A stretch of DNA of 64,000 nt, taken from assembly GCF_002917885.1 (NCBI RefSeq), contig NZ_PQNY01000003.1:170458-234457 (forward strand), read 5' to 3'. Below the pieces are notes generated by a model. The model was not told the origin of the DNA, did not search any database, and saw nothing but the letters and a program-made list of their open reading frames with translations. Source of the stretch: Flavobacterium croceum DSM 17960 (GTDB lineage: Bacteria; Bacteroidota; Bacteroidia; Flavobacteriales; Flavobacteriaceae). This document shows positions 7,662 through 15,685 of this stretch, piece by piece. How positions within the stretch are numbered: position 1 is the first letter of the stretch; every line of letters starts with the position of its first letter. Position numbers and translations under genes: made by a program.

Positions 7662-8360
7662 ATGATAGATAACTTAAAAAAGATACTCAACGAAGATCAA
7701 GACCCAAAAGCTATTGAAAAAATAACCTCAAAATTGGAAAACCTATTAATGTCCAATGAAGAAGTAGGTTACATTGCAGTACAAAAAAAACCCGCTATTA
7801 CTGTTCTACCCGACAGCATTGTTGTTACCAACAAACGAATTATTTTATGTAAACCAAAAAACTTAGGTTTATCTATGGAATTTGTAGATTACGATTGGGA
7901 CGATATATCGGGATCTTTTGTAAAAGAAGGTTTACTTGGAGCCGAATTTACATTTTCAACAAAATCCGATTTAACACATACTGTAGATTATTTACCAAAA
8001 AATCAAGCTCGAAAACTCTATACTTATGCCAAAGAGCAATTAGATTTATTAAAAAATGCGGCAACAACTGCGCCTTCTTCGTCTATTAAAGAAGAAATTG
8101 CGCCTGTTTTTGACGAAATTATAGAAGAAACTCCTGTAGAAGAAGTTACTAACTTTGCCGAAATTTTGCCTGCAACCGCAGAAATCATACCAGATACCGA
8201 AGTAGAATCGCCCATAAGCCAGAAAGACAATCCATTGGCACATCTATCAAAAGAAGAGTTGTTTGAAAAACTTCAAAACTATAAAAAACTTTTAGACAAC
8301 GGTTTAATACTACAAGGTGAATACGACCGTCTTAAAACAGAAATTTTAAATTATTTATAG
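7662..8360 (+). CDS. PH-like domain plus C-terminal SHOCT domain protein
   Basis: The 232-residue protein has three parts. Residues 1-35 are helical and charged. Residues 36-128 form a bacterial PH (YokE/bPH-like) domain with AITVLPDSIVVTNKRIIL, the strand pattern expected for these domains, and a later DYDWDDISGSFVKEGLLGAEFTF. A linker rich in Glu, Pro and Thr (about 140-190) leads to a C-terminal SHOCT helix pair, 'LFEKLQNYKKLLDNGLILQGEYDRLKTEIL', which is the L..G.IT..EF..K signature in relaxed form. SHOCT domains usually mediate oligomerisation. There is no signal peptide, so it is cytoplasmic. The role is unknown. It is monocistronic and ends at a strong terminator. Confidence 0.82.
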   Translation: MIDNLKKILNEDQDPKAIEKITSKLENLLMSNEEVGYIAVQKKPAITVLPDSIVVTNKRIILCKPKNLGLSMEFVDYDWDDISGSFVKEGLLGAEFTFSTKSDLTHTVDYLPKNQARKLYTYAKEQLDLLKNAATTAPSSSIKEEIAPVFDEIIEETPVEEVTNFAEILPATAEIIPDTEVESPISQKDNPLAHLSKEELFEKLQNYKKLLDNGLILQGEYDRLKTEILNYL

Positions 8361-8382
8361 AACTGTAATTTAACTAAGGTAA

Positions 8383-8424
8383 TAAATGCTTTGAGTTTTC
8401 CAATTCAAAGCATTTATTTTTTGA
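8383..8424 (+). terminator. Rho-independent terminator after the PH/SHOCT gene
   Basis: TAAATGCTTTGA (8383-8394) pairs with TCAAAGCATTTA (8405-8416), followed by a T run. Confidence 0.85.
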
Positions 8425-8466
8425 AAGAAAAAACCTACTTTCAATCTGTAACTTTTGCTACCTTAT

Positions 8467-8485
8467 TATACTAGATTCTAGTATA
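8467..8485. promoter_or_regulatory. Perfect palindrome, possible operator upstream of the SQR-like gene
   Basis: TATACTAGA and TCTAGTATA are exact inverted arms around a single central T, ending 25 bp before the ATG at 8511. The symmetry and the distance suggest a dimeric repressor site. No regulator gene is adjacent, so the binding protein is unknown. Confidence 0.5.
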
Positions 8486-8510
8486 CCTTTATGCTGTAAA
8501 AGAACAAATT

Positions 8511-9713
8511 ATGACAACTACAGTAATTATAGGAGGAAGTTTTGCCGGAATGACGGCTGCACTAGAAATAAAACGAAAAGGAAAAGACCAACACAAAGTA
8601 ATATTAATAGACAAATCACCGTTGTTTTTGTTTATTCCGTCGCTTATTTGGGTTCCTTTTGGCAGAAGAGAAATCAAAGACATTTCGTTTAAAAAAGAAG
8701 ATATTTTAAAGAAAAAAGGAGTAGATTTTGTACACGCCGAAGCCATATCTGTAAACACAAATACTCAAATAGTAACCACAGACAAAGGTGATTTTAAATA
8801 CGACCATTTGGTGGTAGCTACTGGGCCTAAAGTAAAATATAATGTTGCTCCAGGTGTAGAAGAATACACACATTATATAGGTACGCCCAATGGAGCTATG
8901 AAAGCGAGAAAAGCATTAGAAGAATTTAAAAAAAATCCAGGAGCTATAGTAATTGGTGCTACACAAAATGCAGGTTGTATGGGTGCTGCTTATGAATTTT
9001 TATTCAACACCGAAAAATGGCTTAGAGAGCAAAACATCCGTAAAAAAGTAGACCTATATTGGGTTACACCCGAAGACTATTTGGGACATTTTGGTATTGA
9101 TGGTATGCCTCTTGGAGAAACTATGCTTAAAAGTTTTATGAAAATGTTCAACATACATTATCGTACACAAGTAGGCATACAAGAAGTAACAGAAAATAAA
9201 GTAAAACTCACCAATGGAGAAGAAATAGACTACAAATTCTCGATGATGATGCCTCCATTTATTGGAGTAGATTTTGTTACAAACTCACCTACTCTACAAG
9301 CTACAACCAATGGCTATATACCCGTGGGCGATGATTACAAACACAGTACAATACCAAATGTTTGGGCAGCAGGTATAGCCGTAGATGTAAAACTACCGTT
9401 TACACCAAAAACAGTTCCGTTTGCATCTCCAAAAACAGGTTATCCTAGCGACGAAACTGGTAAAATTGTTGCAGAAAATATTGTTCGTACAGCAAAAGGA
9501 CAAACCAATTTAAAGAAAAAAGCTTGGGGAAAAATTCCAGGAGTTTGCATTATGGATGCTGGCAAAAAAGAAGTTATTATTTTTAGCGATCATTTATTTA
9601 AACCAAGAAATTTTGCAATCATGCTACCCAATGTAATTTATGATTTTAATAAAGTTATTCTCGAAAAATATTTTCTTTGGAAAACCAAAAAAGGATATTC
9701 TTTTCTACCTTAA
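8511..9713 (+). CDS. Sulfide:quinone oxidoreductase-like FAD flavoprotein
   Basis: The 400-residue protein opens with an FAD-binding Rossmann motif (TTTVIIGGSFAGMTAALEI) and has the second dinucleotide motif ATGPKV near 103-108. Cys156 (QNAGCMGAAYEF) and Cys346 (IPGVCIMDAG) correspond in position to the two redox cysteines that form the active disulfide of sulfide:quinone oxidoreductases. The C-terminal amphipathic tail (PNVIYDFNKVILEKYFLW) fits membrane association. SQR oxidises sulfide to polysulfide and passes electrons to menaquinone or ubiquinone. I see no third cysteine near residue 125, so an SQR type lacking it, or a related NADH dehydrogenase-like protein, is possible. It is monocistronic, behind a perfect palindrome. 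Confidence 0.8.
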   Translation: MTTTVIIGGSFAGMTAALEIKRKGKDQHKVILIDKSPLFLFIPSLIWVPFGRREIKDISFKKEDILKKKGVDFVHAEAISVNTNTQIVTTDKGDFKYDHLVVATGPKVKYNVAPGVEEYTHYIGTPNGAMKARKALEEFKKNPGAIVIGATQNAGCMGAAYEFLFNTEKWLREQNIRKKVDLYWVTPEDYLGHFGIDGMPLGETMLKSFMKMFNIHYRTQVGIQEVTENKVKLTNGEEIDYKFSMMMPPFIGVDFVTNSPTLQATTNGYIPVGDDYKHSTIPNVWAAGIAVDVKLPFTPKTVPFASPKTGYPSDETGKIVAENIVRTAKGQTNLKKKAWGKIPGVCIMDAGKKEVIIFSDHLFKPRNFAIMLPNVIYDFNKVILEKYFLWKTKKGYSFLP

Positions 9714-9720
9714 GTAAGTA

Positions 9721-9770
9721 TTTAAACAAAAAATCCAACAAATATTACTGTTGGATTTTTTGTTTAAAAA
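9721..9770. terminator. Bidirectional terminator between converging genes
   Basis: A 20-bp perfect inverted repeat joins 9721-9740 to 9749-9768 across an 8-nt loop. It contains AAAAAATCCAACA and TGTTGGATTTTTT, so both strands have a T run. It serves the SQR-like gene on the plus strand and DUF4407 on the minus strand. Confidence 0.92.
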
Positions 9771-9784
9771 AACCTTTTGTATTG

Positions 9785-10885
9785 CTACATTGATTTTTTC
9801 TGTTTTTCTACAAAACCATCTGCCTGAAGTTTTAATAATTCCATAGCTCCTTTTTTCTTGTATTGAAAAAGCTCTCTATCTTCTTTTATTTCGGCATAGA
9901 CTTTATCGTAAATTTCGGCATCTGTTTTCTTTTGCAACTCGCTTTGATAACGGTTTTGAGTTAGCATATTTACTATGCCCATTTCTTTGTCTTCCAGTTT
10001 AAAATCGTATTCCCCTTTTGGAGAAAGTAATTTGGCGATTACAGGTGCCGTTTCTATAGCAAGAAACAATAGCATAATAAAAAAACTAGGTATAAATGGC
10101 AATTTATTTAAAGCATTAATACGAGCCATAAGACCGTCAAAACCATCTATAACAGGTTGGGTTTCGCTAACTTTTTTATCTAAATTTGCTTGCAACTCTT
10201 TTGCTCTTATTTCTTTTTCTGCAATAATTTTTGCATTGGCATTTTTTAAAGAATCTAACTGCCGAACTGATAAATCATAAGCATTACGCTTTTCTTTATA
10301 AATAGGTCCCTTTCCCATTTTTTTGGTTCCTGCAGTACCTTCAGCCTCTGTAATATACGAAGTATAAAGGTTGGACACTTCTTTCTCTTTGCTTTTTATA
10401 GCACTCTTTAAGCTGTCCAACTCTGCTTTGTTTTTATCTACATCTGTTTTAAAAAAATTGGATACTTGCTTTTTATTGCTTAAAGCCATATCATTTTTTT
10501 GTTTGAGAAGCACCGCATTGATTTCTTTTTCAAAAATTTTAATTTCTAAGGGTTTAGAAATAACGATAGCAATAATTATTGCTAATACGATACGTGGGGT
10601 TGCTTGCCAAAATTCTGTGCTAAATTTATCTCTCTTTTTGATAGTAGAAACAATAAATCTATCGAGATTAAAAATAAGTAAACCCCATACTATACCAAAA
10701 CCTATAGCCATATAGGGATTGTCAAACACTGTATATAAGGCATATCCGCTGGCAATAAAAGCCATAATTGCTGTAAAAAAAACAGTTGCGCCTATACCCG
10801 CATATTTGTTTTGTTCGCCATTTGCGCAACTTTCTACAATGTCTTTATCGACACCAGAACAAAGAATAAAAAAACGTTTTAACAT
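9785..10885 (-). CDS. DUF4407 membrane protein with long coiled coil
   Basis: From the ATG at 10885 the product has 366 residues. A longer frame to 10972 has no natural start context and begins inside the presumed 5' leader, so it is rejected. It opens MLKRFFILCSGVDKDIVESC, typical of DUF4407. Two membrane helices follow (about 35-60 and 63-80) with the family segment GLLIFNLDRFIVS, then a third around 98-120. A long charged coiled coil (about 130-245; KNKAELDSLKSAIKSKEKEV and similar) leads to a final helix near 265-287 (FIPSFFIMLLFLAIETAPV). The domain's function is unknown. The arrangement suggests a membrane protein with a large coiled-coil domain outside the bilayer. It is monocistronic. 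Confidence 0.85.
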   Translation of the reverse strand: MLKRFFILCSGVDKDIVESCANGEQNKYAGIGATVFFTAIMAFIASGYALYTVFDNPYMAIGFGIVWGLLIFNLDRFIVSTIKKRDKFSTEFWQATPRIVLAIIIAIVISKPLEIKIFEKEINAVLLKQKNDMALSNKKQVSNFFKTDVDKNKAELDSLKSAIKSKEKEVSNLYTSYITEAEGTAGTKKMGKGPIYKEKRNAYDLSVRQLDSLKNANAKIIAEKEIRAKELQANLDKKVSETQPVIDGFDGLMARINALNKLPFIPSFFIMLLFLAIETAPVIAKLLSPKGEYDFKLEDKEMGIVNMLTQNRYQSELQKKTDAEIYDKVYAEIKEDRELFQYKKKGAMELLKLQADGFVEKQKKSM

Positions 10886-10957
10886 GATTGATTGATTTTG
10901 ATTTTTATCCGCTGCGCTCCAAACAGTTCTGCTACGCCTCGGTTGATGATTGATATA

Positions 10958-10991
10958 CAAATTTAACGCCAAAAATGTTGAAATATTACAA
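10958..10991 (-). promoter_or_regulatory. Promoter for the DUF4407 gene
   Basis: On the minus strand, TTG (10991-10989) and TAAATTTG (10965-10958) are separated by 23 bp. Transcription would start near 10952, giving a leader of roughly 65 nt before the ATG at 10885. Confidence 0.55.
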
Positions 10992-11016
10992 TATTTTTCT
11001 ATTCTATGGTTTTATT

Positions 11017-11104
11017 GCGTTAGGGATAGTAGTGAAAAGCCCGCAGTGAGGAGTTTACGACGAGCGAGGACTTGTAACGTATAGCCCGACCCGAAGGGTA
11101 ACGC
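11017..11104. repeat. GCGTTAGGGAT...GGGTAACGC intergenic repeat element
   Basis: An 88-bp segment bounded by GCGTTA (11017-11022) and TAACGC (11099-11104), noticeably richer in G+C than its surroundings. It contains AGCGAGGACTTGTAACG and CCCGACCCGAAGGGT. I recall elements of this form recurring in flavobacterial intergenic regions; that is from memory only. It carries no open frame worth calling. Confidence 0.6.
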
Positions 11105-11124
11105 CAAAAAAGAAAATAAAATAT

Positions 11125-11160
11125 AAAAGCCTAACACTTTAAGGTTTGTTAGGCTTTTTT
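11125..11160 (-). terminator. Terminator after the M20 dipeptidase gene
   Basis: AAAAGCCTAAC (11125-11135) pairs with GTTAGGCTTTT (11148-11158), with T-rich tracts on both strands. It lies 10 nt beyond the stop codon of the dipeptidase gene. Confidence 0.8.
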
Positions 11161-11169
11161 GAGAGTTTA

Positions 11170-12558
11170 CTATTTTGACATCTCCACAAAATATTTATAA
11201 AACAACGGAATAGTCTCAATACCTTTTAAATAATTGAATACTCCGTAATGCTCGTTTGGTGAGTGAATAGCATCACTGTCTAATCCAAAGCCCATTAATA
11301 TAGTTTTAGATTTTAATTCTTTTTCAAACAACGCTACAATTGGAATGCTTCCGCCAGAACGCACAGGAATAGCTGGCACTCCAAAGGTTTCTGTATAGGC
11401 TTTATTGGCCGCTTGGTAACCAATACTATCTATTGGTGTTACATAGCCTTGTCCGCCGTGATGCGGAGTTACTTTTACTTTTACAGCAGGTGGTGCAATA
11501 CTTTCAAAATGTTTGGTAAATAATTCGGTAATTTCTTCCCAATCTTGATTTGGTACTAATCGCATAGAAATTTTAGCATACGCTTTGCTTGCAATAACGG
11601 TTTTGGCTCCTTCGCCTGTATAACCTCCCCATATACCATTTACATCGAGTGTAGGTCGTATAGAGTTTCTTTCGTTGGTTACATAACCTTTCTCACCATA
11701 AACATCGTTAATATCTAATGCTTTTTTGTAATTATCTAAACTAAACGGGGCTTTTGCCATTTCGGCTCTTTCCTGTTCTGTTAGTTCTTCTACTTTGTCG
11801 TAAAAACCAGGGATGTTTATTTTATTGTCTTCATCGTGTAAAGATGCTATCATTTGACATAAAATATTAATAGGGTTTGCTACTGCTCCTCCATATAAAC
11901 CCGAATGCAAATCGCGATTAGGCCCTGTAACTTCTACTTCAACATAGCTTAATCCTCTAAGCCCTGTAGTTATAGACGGTTGTTGATTGGAAATCATACC
12001 TGTATCGGAAATCAAAATTACATCGTTGGCCAATTTCTGTTGATTATGTTGTACAAACCAACTCAGACTTGACGAGCCAACTTCTTCTTCTCCTTCTATC
12101 ATAAATTTTACATTGCATGGCAGGCAGTTGTTTTTTATCATGTATTCAAATGCTTTTACATGCATATACATTTGCCCTTTATCGTCGCAAGCACCACGGG
12201 CAAAAATGGCTCCTTCGGGATGTATTTCGGTTGGTTTTATTACAGGTTCAAAAGGTGGCGATGTCCATAAATCTATAGGATCTGGTGGTTGCACATCGTA
12301 ATGACCATATACCAATACTGTTGGTAAATTGCTATCTATAATATGTTCACCATATACTATAGGATAACCTGGAGTTTCGCATATTTCTACTTTATGGCAA
12401 CCTGCATTTTGAAGGCTATTTTTAACAGCTTCTGCTGTAGCAAGCACATCGTGAGCATAAGCAGTATCGGCACTAACCGATGAAATTTTTAATAACTCTA
12501 TAAGTTCGTTAATAAATCGTTCTTTATTGTCTTGAACGTATTGTTTTATATTATCCAT
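11170..12558 (-). CDS. M20 family dipeptidase
   Basis: The 462-residue enzyme belongs to the M20/CNDP-like dipeptidases. Metal-binding residues are visible in the expected blocks: VYGHYDVQPPD (His and Asp, about 83-93), ARGACDDKGQMY (Asp, about 120-131), the catalytic and bridging glutamates in MIEGEEEVGSSSL (about 153-165), ISDTGM (Asp, about 184), and a C-terminal His in DAIHSPNEH (about 430). It hydrolyses dipeptides or small N-acyl peptides in the cytoplasm with two metal ions; there is no signal peptide. The gene is monocistronic, with CAAATATA at 12580-12587 (TATATTTG on the minus strand) as a likely -7 element and a terminator behind it. Confidence 0.93.
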   Translation of the reverse strand: MDNIKQYVQDNKERFINELIELLKISSVSADTAYAHDVLATAEAVKNSLQNAGCHKVEICETPGYPIVYGEHIIDSNLPTVLVYGHYDVQPPDPIDLWTSPPFEPVIKPTEIHPEGAIFARGACDDKGQMYMHVKAFEYMIKNNCLPCNVKFMIEGEEEVGSSSLSWFVQHNQQKLANDVILISDTGMISNQQPSITTGLRGLSYVEVEVTGPNRDLHSGLYGGAVANPINILCQMIASLHDEDNKINIPGFYDKVEELTEQERAEMAKAPFSLDNYKKALDINDVYGEKGYVTNERNSIRPTLDVNGIWGGYTGEGAKTVIASKAYAKISMRLVPNQDWEEITELFTKHFESIAPPAVKVKVTPHHGGQGYVTPIDSIGYQAANKAYTETFGVPAIPVRSGGSIPIVALFEKELKSKTILMGFGLDSDAIHSPNEHYGVFNYLKGIETIPLFYKYFVEMSK

Positions 12559-12664
12559 GTTACAGTTTTTGATTTATGTCAAATATACAAAAATGATTTT
12601 CAATTTATTAAAAAGTAAAATGGTAACGAAATAAAAATATTTTAAATAAATGTATCAATAGGCT

Positions 12665-12693
12665 TTGGAAATAAAAAATAATATCTATATTTG
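12665..12693 (+). promoter_or_regulatory. Bacteroidetes-type promoter for tRNA-Leu
   Basis: TTG at 12665-12667 and TATATTTG at 12686-12693 are separated by 18 bp. The tRNA starts 15 nt later. The element is nearly identical to the one before tRNA-Phe. Confidence 0.7.
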
Positions 12694-12707
12694 CACTCAC
12701 AATTTTT

Positions 12708-12789
12708 GCGGGTGTGGCGAAATTGGTAGACGTGCCAGACTTAGGATCTGGTGCCGCAAGGCGTGTAGGTTCGAGTCCTATCACCCGCA
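12708..12789 (+). tRNA. tRNA-Leu (UAG)
   Basis: The 82-nt class II tRNA has acceptor stem GCGGGTG/CACCCGC, anticodon stem CCAGA/TCTGG with loop CTTAGGA (anticodon TAG), a long variable arm (TGCCGCAAGGCGT) and T arm GTAGG-TTCGAGT-CCTAT. Discriminator A12789 is followed by CAA, so CCA is not encoded. Confidence 0.97.
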
Positions 12790-12790
12790 C

Positions 12791-12820
12791 AAAAGGCTTA
12801 GAAATTCTAAGCCTTTTTTT
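12791..12820. terminator. Bidirectional terminator, tRNA-Leu and AsmA gene
   Basis: AAAAGGCTTAG and CTAAGCCTTTT form a stem around a 5-nt AAATT loop, with seven T on the plus strand and A/T tracts on the other. It lies one base past the tRNA and 4 nt before the stop codon of the convergent AsmA gene. Confidence 0.9.
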
Positions 12821-12823
12821 ATT

Positions 12824-15568
12824 TTATTGCACGTTATTTGGCGTTGGGTTATATTCTATTTCTTCTAAATCTTCGGTTTGTTTACCCAACTTTATTTTTG
12901 GATTTTCTTGCGTTCCTGTAATAGTCATTGGTACACCAATAATACCAAATGGCGGTAGCCCAAGTCTCATTTTTAAATTTAATTTTCCGTCTAAAGATGT
13001 TTGCCCTTCTATTCTAGGTCTAAATCCTGCTACTTTAAATTTAAATCGATCAATAGTAATAATGTTGTTTTTTATTTTTGATTTGATATCTACCTTGGTA
13101 ATATCGGGGTTTTTAATTTCTTCTTTATTTGTTTTGGCACTCACAGCATTAAATAATTTAAACCCTTTCATTTTGACTTGTTTAACAGAAAGTGTTCCTT
13201 CTCCTTCTAATGAAGGAAATATTGGCATCATATTTTGATTGAGTTTTCCAGACAAATGATAATCTAAAGATATTATACCTTCGGCCGATTTTGCAGCAGA
13301 TGCCATTTCTCTGAACATTTTAACTTCGTTGTACATTTTTTTAATATCAAAATTTGAAGCCTTAACAATATAATCAAAATGAGCTAAAGTATTGGATTGA
13401 TTGAAATACAGTATATCCATGTTGGCTTGTACTCCTGCAACAGTAAAATTAGTATTTTGCAGATTAAGTTTTCCTTGATTTACAAGTAGTTTACCTGATA
13501 TATTTTTTATATCTAAATCATTAAAACTTACATTTTGGGCTTTAGCTTCTATAGCAATATCATAAACTTTTGGAATAACAATTACTCCTGTTTGTGTTGG
13601 GCTAGATGGCTCTTGTTTTTTTGCATCATTTGAACCTATATTGGTATTTTGCATAAATTCATCTATGTTGATATAATTGGCATACAAAGAAAAATTTCCT
13701 TTTAAAACTGCATTACTTGTTAAAGCATAATCTATTACATTTTGTAAATATCCATTCATCAAAAAATCTGATTGCCCGTAAGTAGCAGTAAAATTGCTAA
13801 AACTCATTTTATCTTGATTAAAATTAAAGTTACCGTTTTTAATTATCAAAGATTTTGGTAAATAGGTAGAATTAATAGCAATGTTTTTCAATAAAAGTGT
13901 GCCTTTGTTTTGGAGTTTTTTATAATTTCCTGTTTGAGCATCTTGCTGAGAACCTTTAAAACTAACATCTGCTTTTATATATCCTTTTAAAGCAAGTCCA
14001 TCTCTAGAGAAAACTTTGTAAATTTTAGCAACATCTAGTTCGCCTTTGGCTTTTATGTCATAGTTTATGTTTTCAAAATTGTTGAGTTTTGCAAATAGGT
14101 TTACAGGCTTACCTTCAAAAACAAAACCTCCTTTTTCTATGTACAAAGAACCATCTTTTAAAAAACCCGTTTTGTTATTTACACTTGCAATAAGGTTAAT
14201 ATTTTGAATTGGATTAGGATAGTATTTTGTTTTTATCTTTCCGTTTTGAAAGTTTATTGTACCATTTAACGTTGGCATTTTATGAACTGTTGCATTATAT
14301 GTGCCGTTTGCCTTTATGTCTAAATTAAGTACTCCTGCCAAATCTAATCCGTTTATGCCTATGGCATTATTAAAATTGGTTAAGTTTAAAGATGCCTTTG
14401 CTTGGGTACTAATATGAGGCGCATTTAAACCTTTGGATAAAAATTTTGCCTTAAAATAATCTTTACCCACATTAAAATATAACGAATCTAAATTTACAAC
14501 TAATTCATTTGTATTTAAAGACGGTAATTTGGCTCTAAAATTAAGGTAAACATTGTTTGCAGGAAGTTTTGCTTTATTGTAATTAAGTTCTCCGTTTCTT
14601 ACATTCATACCAAAAAACACATCTGGTTTGAGGTTTTCCTGCTTAATATATTTGCCTTTCATTTCAAAAGTTAAATCGGTAATGCCTTTTACTTTTGATT
14701 TTTCGAGCCATGTAACATATTTTGGAGGCAATGCTGTAAATAAATCGTGAAGGTTACTTTTTATAGACTGCACTTTAAAATCTATATCGTATCCGTTTGC
14801 CAAAAAATCTAATTTCCCTTTAAAATCTATTGGCAATTGATTTATTTTTAAATCGTTTTGCTGAAAAATAAAGTTTAATGAGTTTGTATTTATTTGTGTA
14901 ATTAAATTTGCATTTACTTTTTTATTTTTAAGATAGATTTCTCCATCGTAAGAAAAATTAAAATCATCTATTTTGGCTTGCGTGTCTAGGTCAAAAATGG
15001 CTTGGTCTAAATCTCCTTTACCTAAATAATTAAACCCGACAGCATCTATAAGCATTCTTGTAGATTTATCATCGTATATAATATGGGTGTTTTTTATTTC
15101 AATACTACTCAATTTTAAGGAAGTACTACTTGTATCTGTTTTTTTATTTTGCTCGCTATCCGATTTATAAACGTTGTAATTAGCACGTCCTTTTTCATCA
15201 ACTTTAACATGAGCATTGGCATCAGAAACGTAAATTTCGTCTATTGTTACAGTTCTGTCAAATATTAATGTTTTAAGATTTATGCCAAAAGAAATTTCAT
15301 TGGCAGATACTAAATCTTGATTTTCATAGGGCTTTGAACCTTTTAAAGAAAATTGATGCAAAGTGAGTGTTAAAGATGGAAAATGATTGAAAAAAGATAA
15401 GTTTGCCTCTTTAAAATCTAATTTACTGTTGAGTTTACTATTGGCAAATGTTTTTACTTCTTTGGTTATATATTCTGGAAACAGCATAGGTAATACTACC
15501 ATAAGCGTCAATAGAACTAGAATACTTATGAAAAAAACTTTAACCGATTTTATAATTTTATACTTCAC
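12824..15568 (-). CDS. AsmA family protein (GTG start)
   Basis: This 914-residue protein has an N-terminal membrane helix (about residues 8-30) followed by the AsmA opening FPEYITKEVKTFANSKLNSK and 'FKEANLSFFNHFPSLTLTL'. The long beta-rich body (repeated amphipathic strands such as GTINFQNGKIKTKYYPNP) fits the bridge-like groove of AsmA/TamB-type proteins. The AsmA C-terminal domain lies around 740-880. Such proteins sit in the inner membrane, span the periplasm and are implicated in phospholipid movement to, or biogenesis of, the outer membrane. The start is a GTG: the nearby ATG is followed at once by a stop in another frame. A -7 element (TATTTTTG on the minus strand, 15595-15588) lies 20 nt upstream. 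Confidence 0.85.
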   Translation of the reverse strand: MKYKIIKSVKVFFISILVLLTLMVVLPMLFPEYITKEVKTFANSKLNSKLDFKEANLSFFNHFPSLTLTLHQFSLKGSKPYENQDLVSANEISFGINLKTLIFDRTVTIDEIYVSDANAHVKVDEKGRANYNVYKSDSEQNKKTDTSSTSLKLSSIEIKNTHIIYDDKSTRMLIDAVGFNYLGKGDLDQAIFDLDTQAKIDDFNFSYDGEIYLKNKKVNANLITQINTNSLNFIFQQNDLKINQLPIDFKGKLDFLANGYDIDFKVQSIKSNLHDLFTALPPKYVTWLEKSKVKGITDLTFEMKGKYIKQENLKPDVFFGMNVRNGELNYNKAKLPANNVYLNFRAKLPSLNTNELVVNLDSLYFNVGKDYFKAKFLSKGLNAPHISTQAKASLNLTNFNNAIGINGLDLAGVLNLDIKANGTYNATVHKMPTLNGTINFQNGKIKTKYYPNPIQNINLIASVNNKTGFLKDGSLYIEKGGFVFEGKPVNLFAKLNNFENINYDIKAKGELDVAKIYKVFSRDGLALKGYIKADVSFKGSQQDAQTGNYKKLQNKGTLLLKNIAINSTYLPKSLIIKNGNFNFNQDKMSFSNFTATYGQSDFLMNGYLQNVIDYALTSNAVLKGNFSLYANYINIDEFMQNTNIGSNDAKKQEPSSPTQTGVIVIPKVYDIAIEAKAQNVSFNDLDIKNISGKLLVNQGKLNLQNTNFTVAGVQANMDILYFNQSNTLAHFDYIVKASNFDIKKMYNEVKMFREMASAAKSAEGIISLDYHLSGKLNQNMMPIFPSLEGEGTLSVKQVKMKGFKLFNAVSAKTNKEEIKNPDITKVDIKSKIKNNIITIDRFKFKVAGFRPRIEGQTSLDGKLNLKMRLGLPPFGIIGVPMTITGTQENPKIKLGKQTEDLEEIEYNPTPNNVQ

Positions 15569-15630
15569 TTTACATTTTTATTTTGGACAAAAATAATTGT
15601 TTAATCATCAAATAACGCTAATATTATAAT

Positions 15631-15660
15631 AAAAAAACACCCTCAAAAGAAGGTGTTTTA
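15631..15660 (-). terminator. Terminator at the end of the sus minus-strand arm
   Basis: On the minus strand AAAACACC and GGTGTTTT form a stem around TTCTTTTGAG, followed by a run of T. It lies 26 bp beyond the stop of the secreted amylase gene. Confidence 0.8.
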
Positions 15661-15685
15661 AACAAAAATAACTCACTCTATAAAT

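Noticed and set aside
12608..12790. Minus-strand open frame with a translated tRNA gene
   Set aside because: It is the complement of tRNA-Leu.
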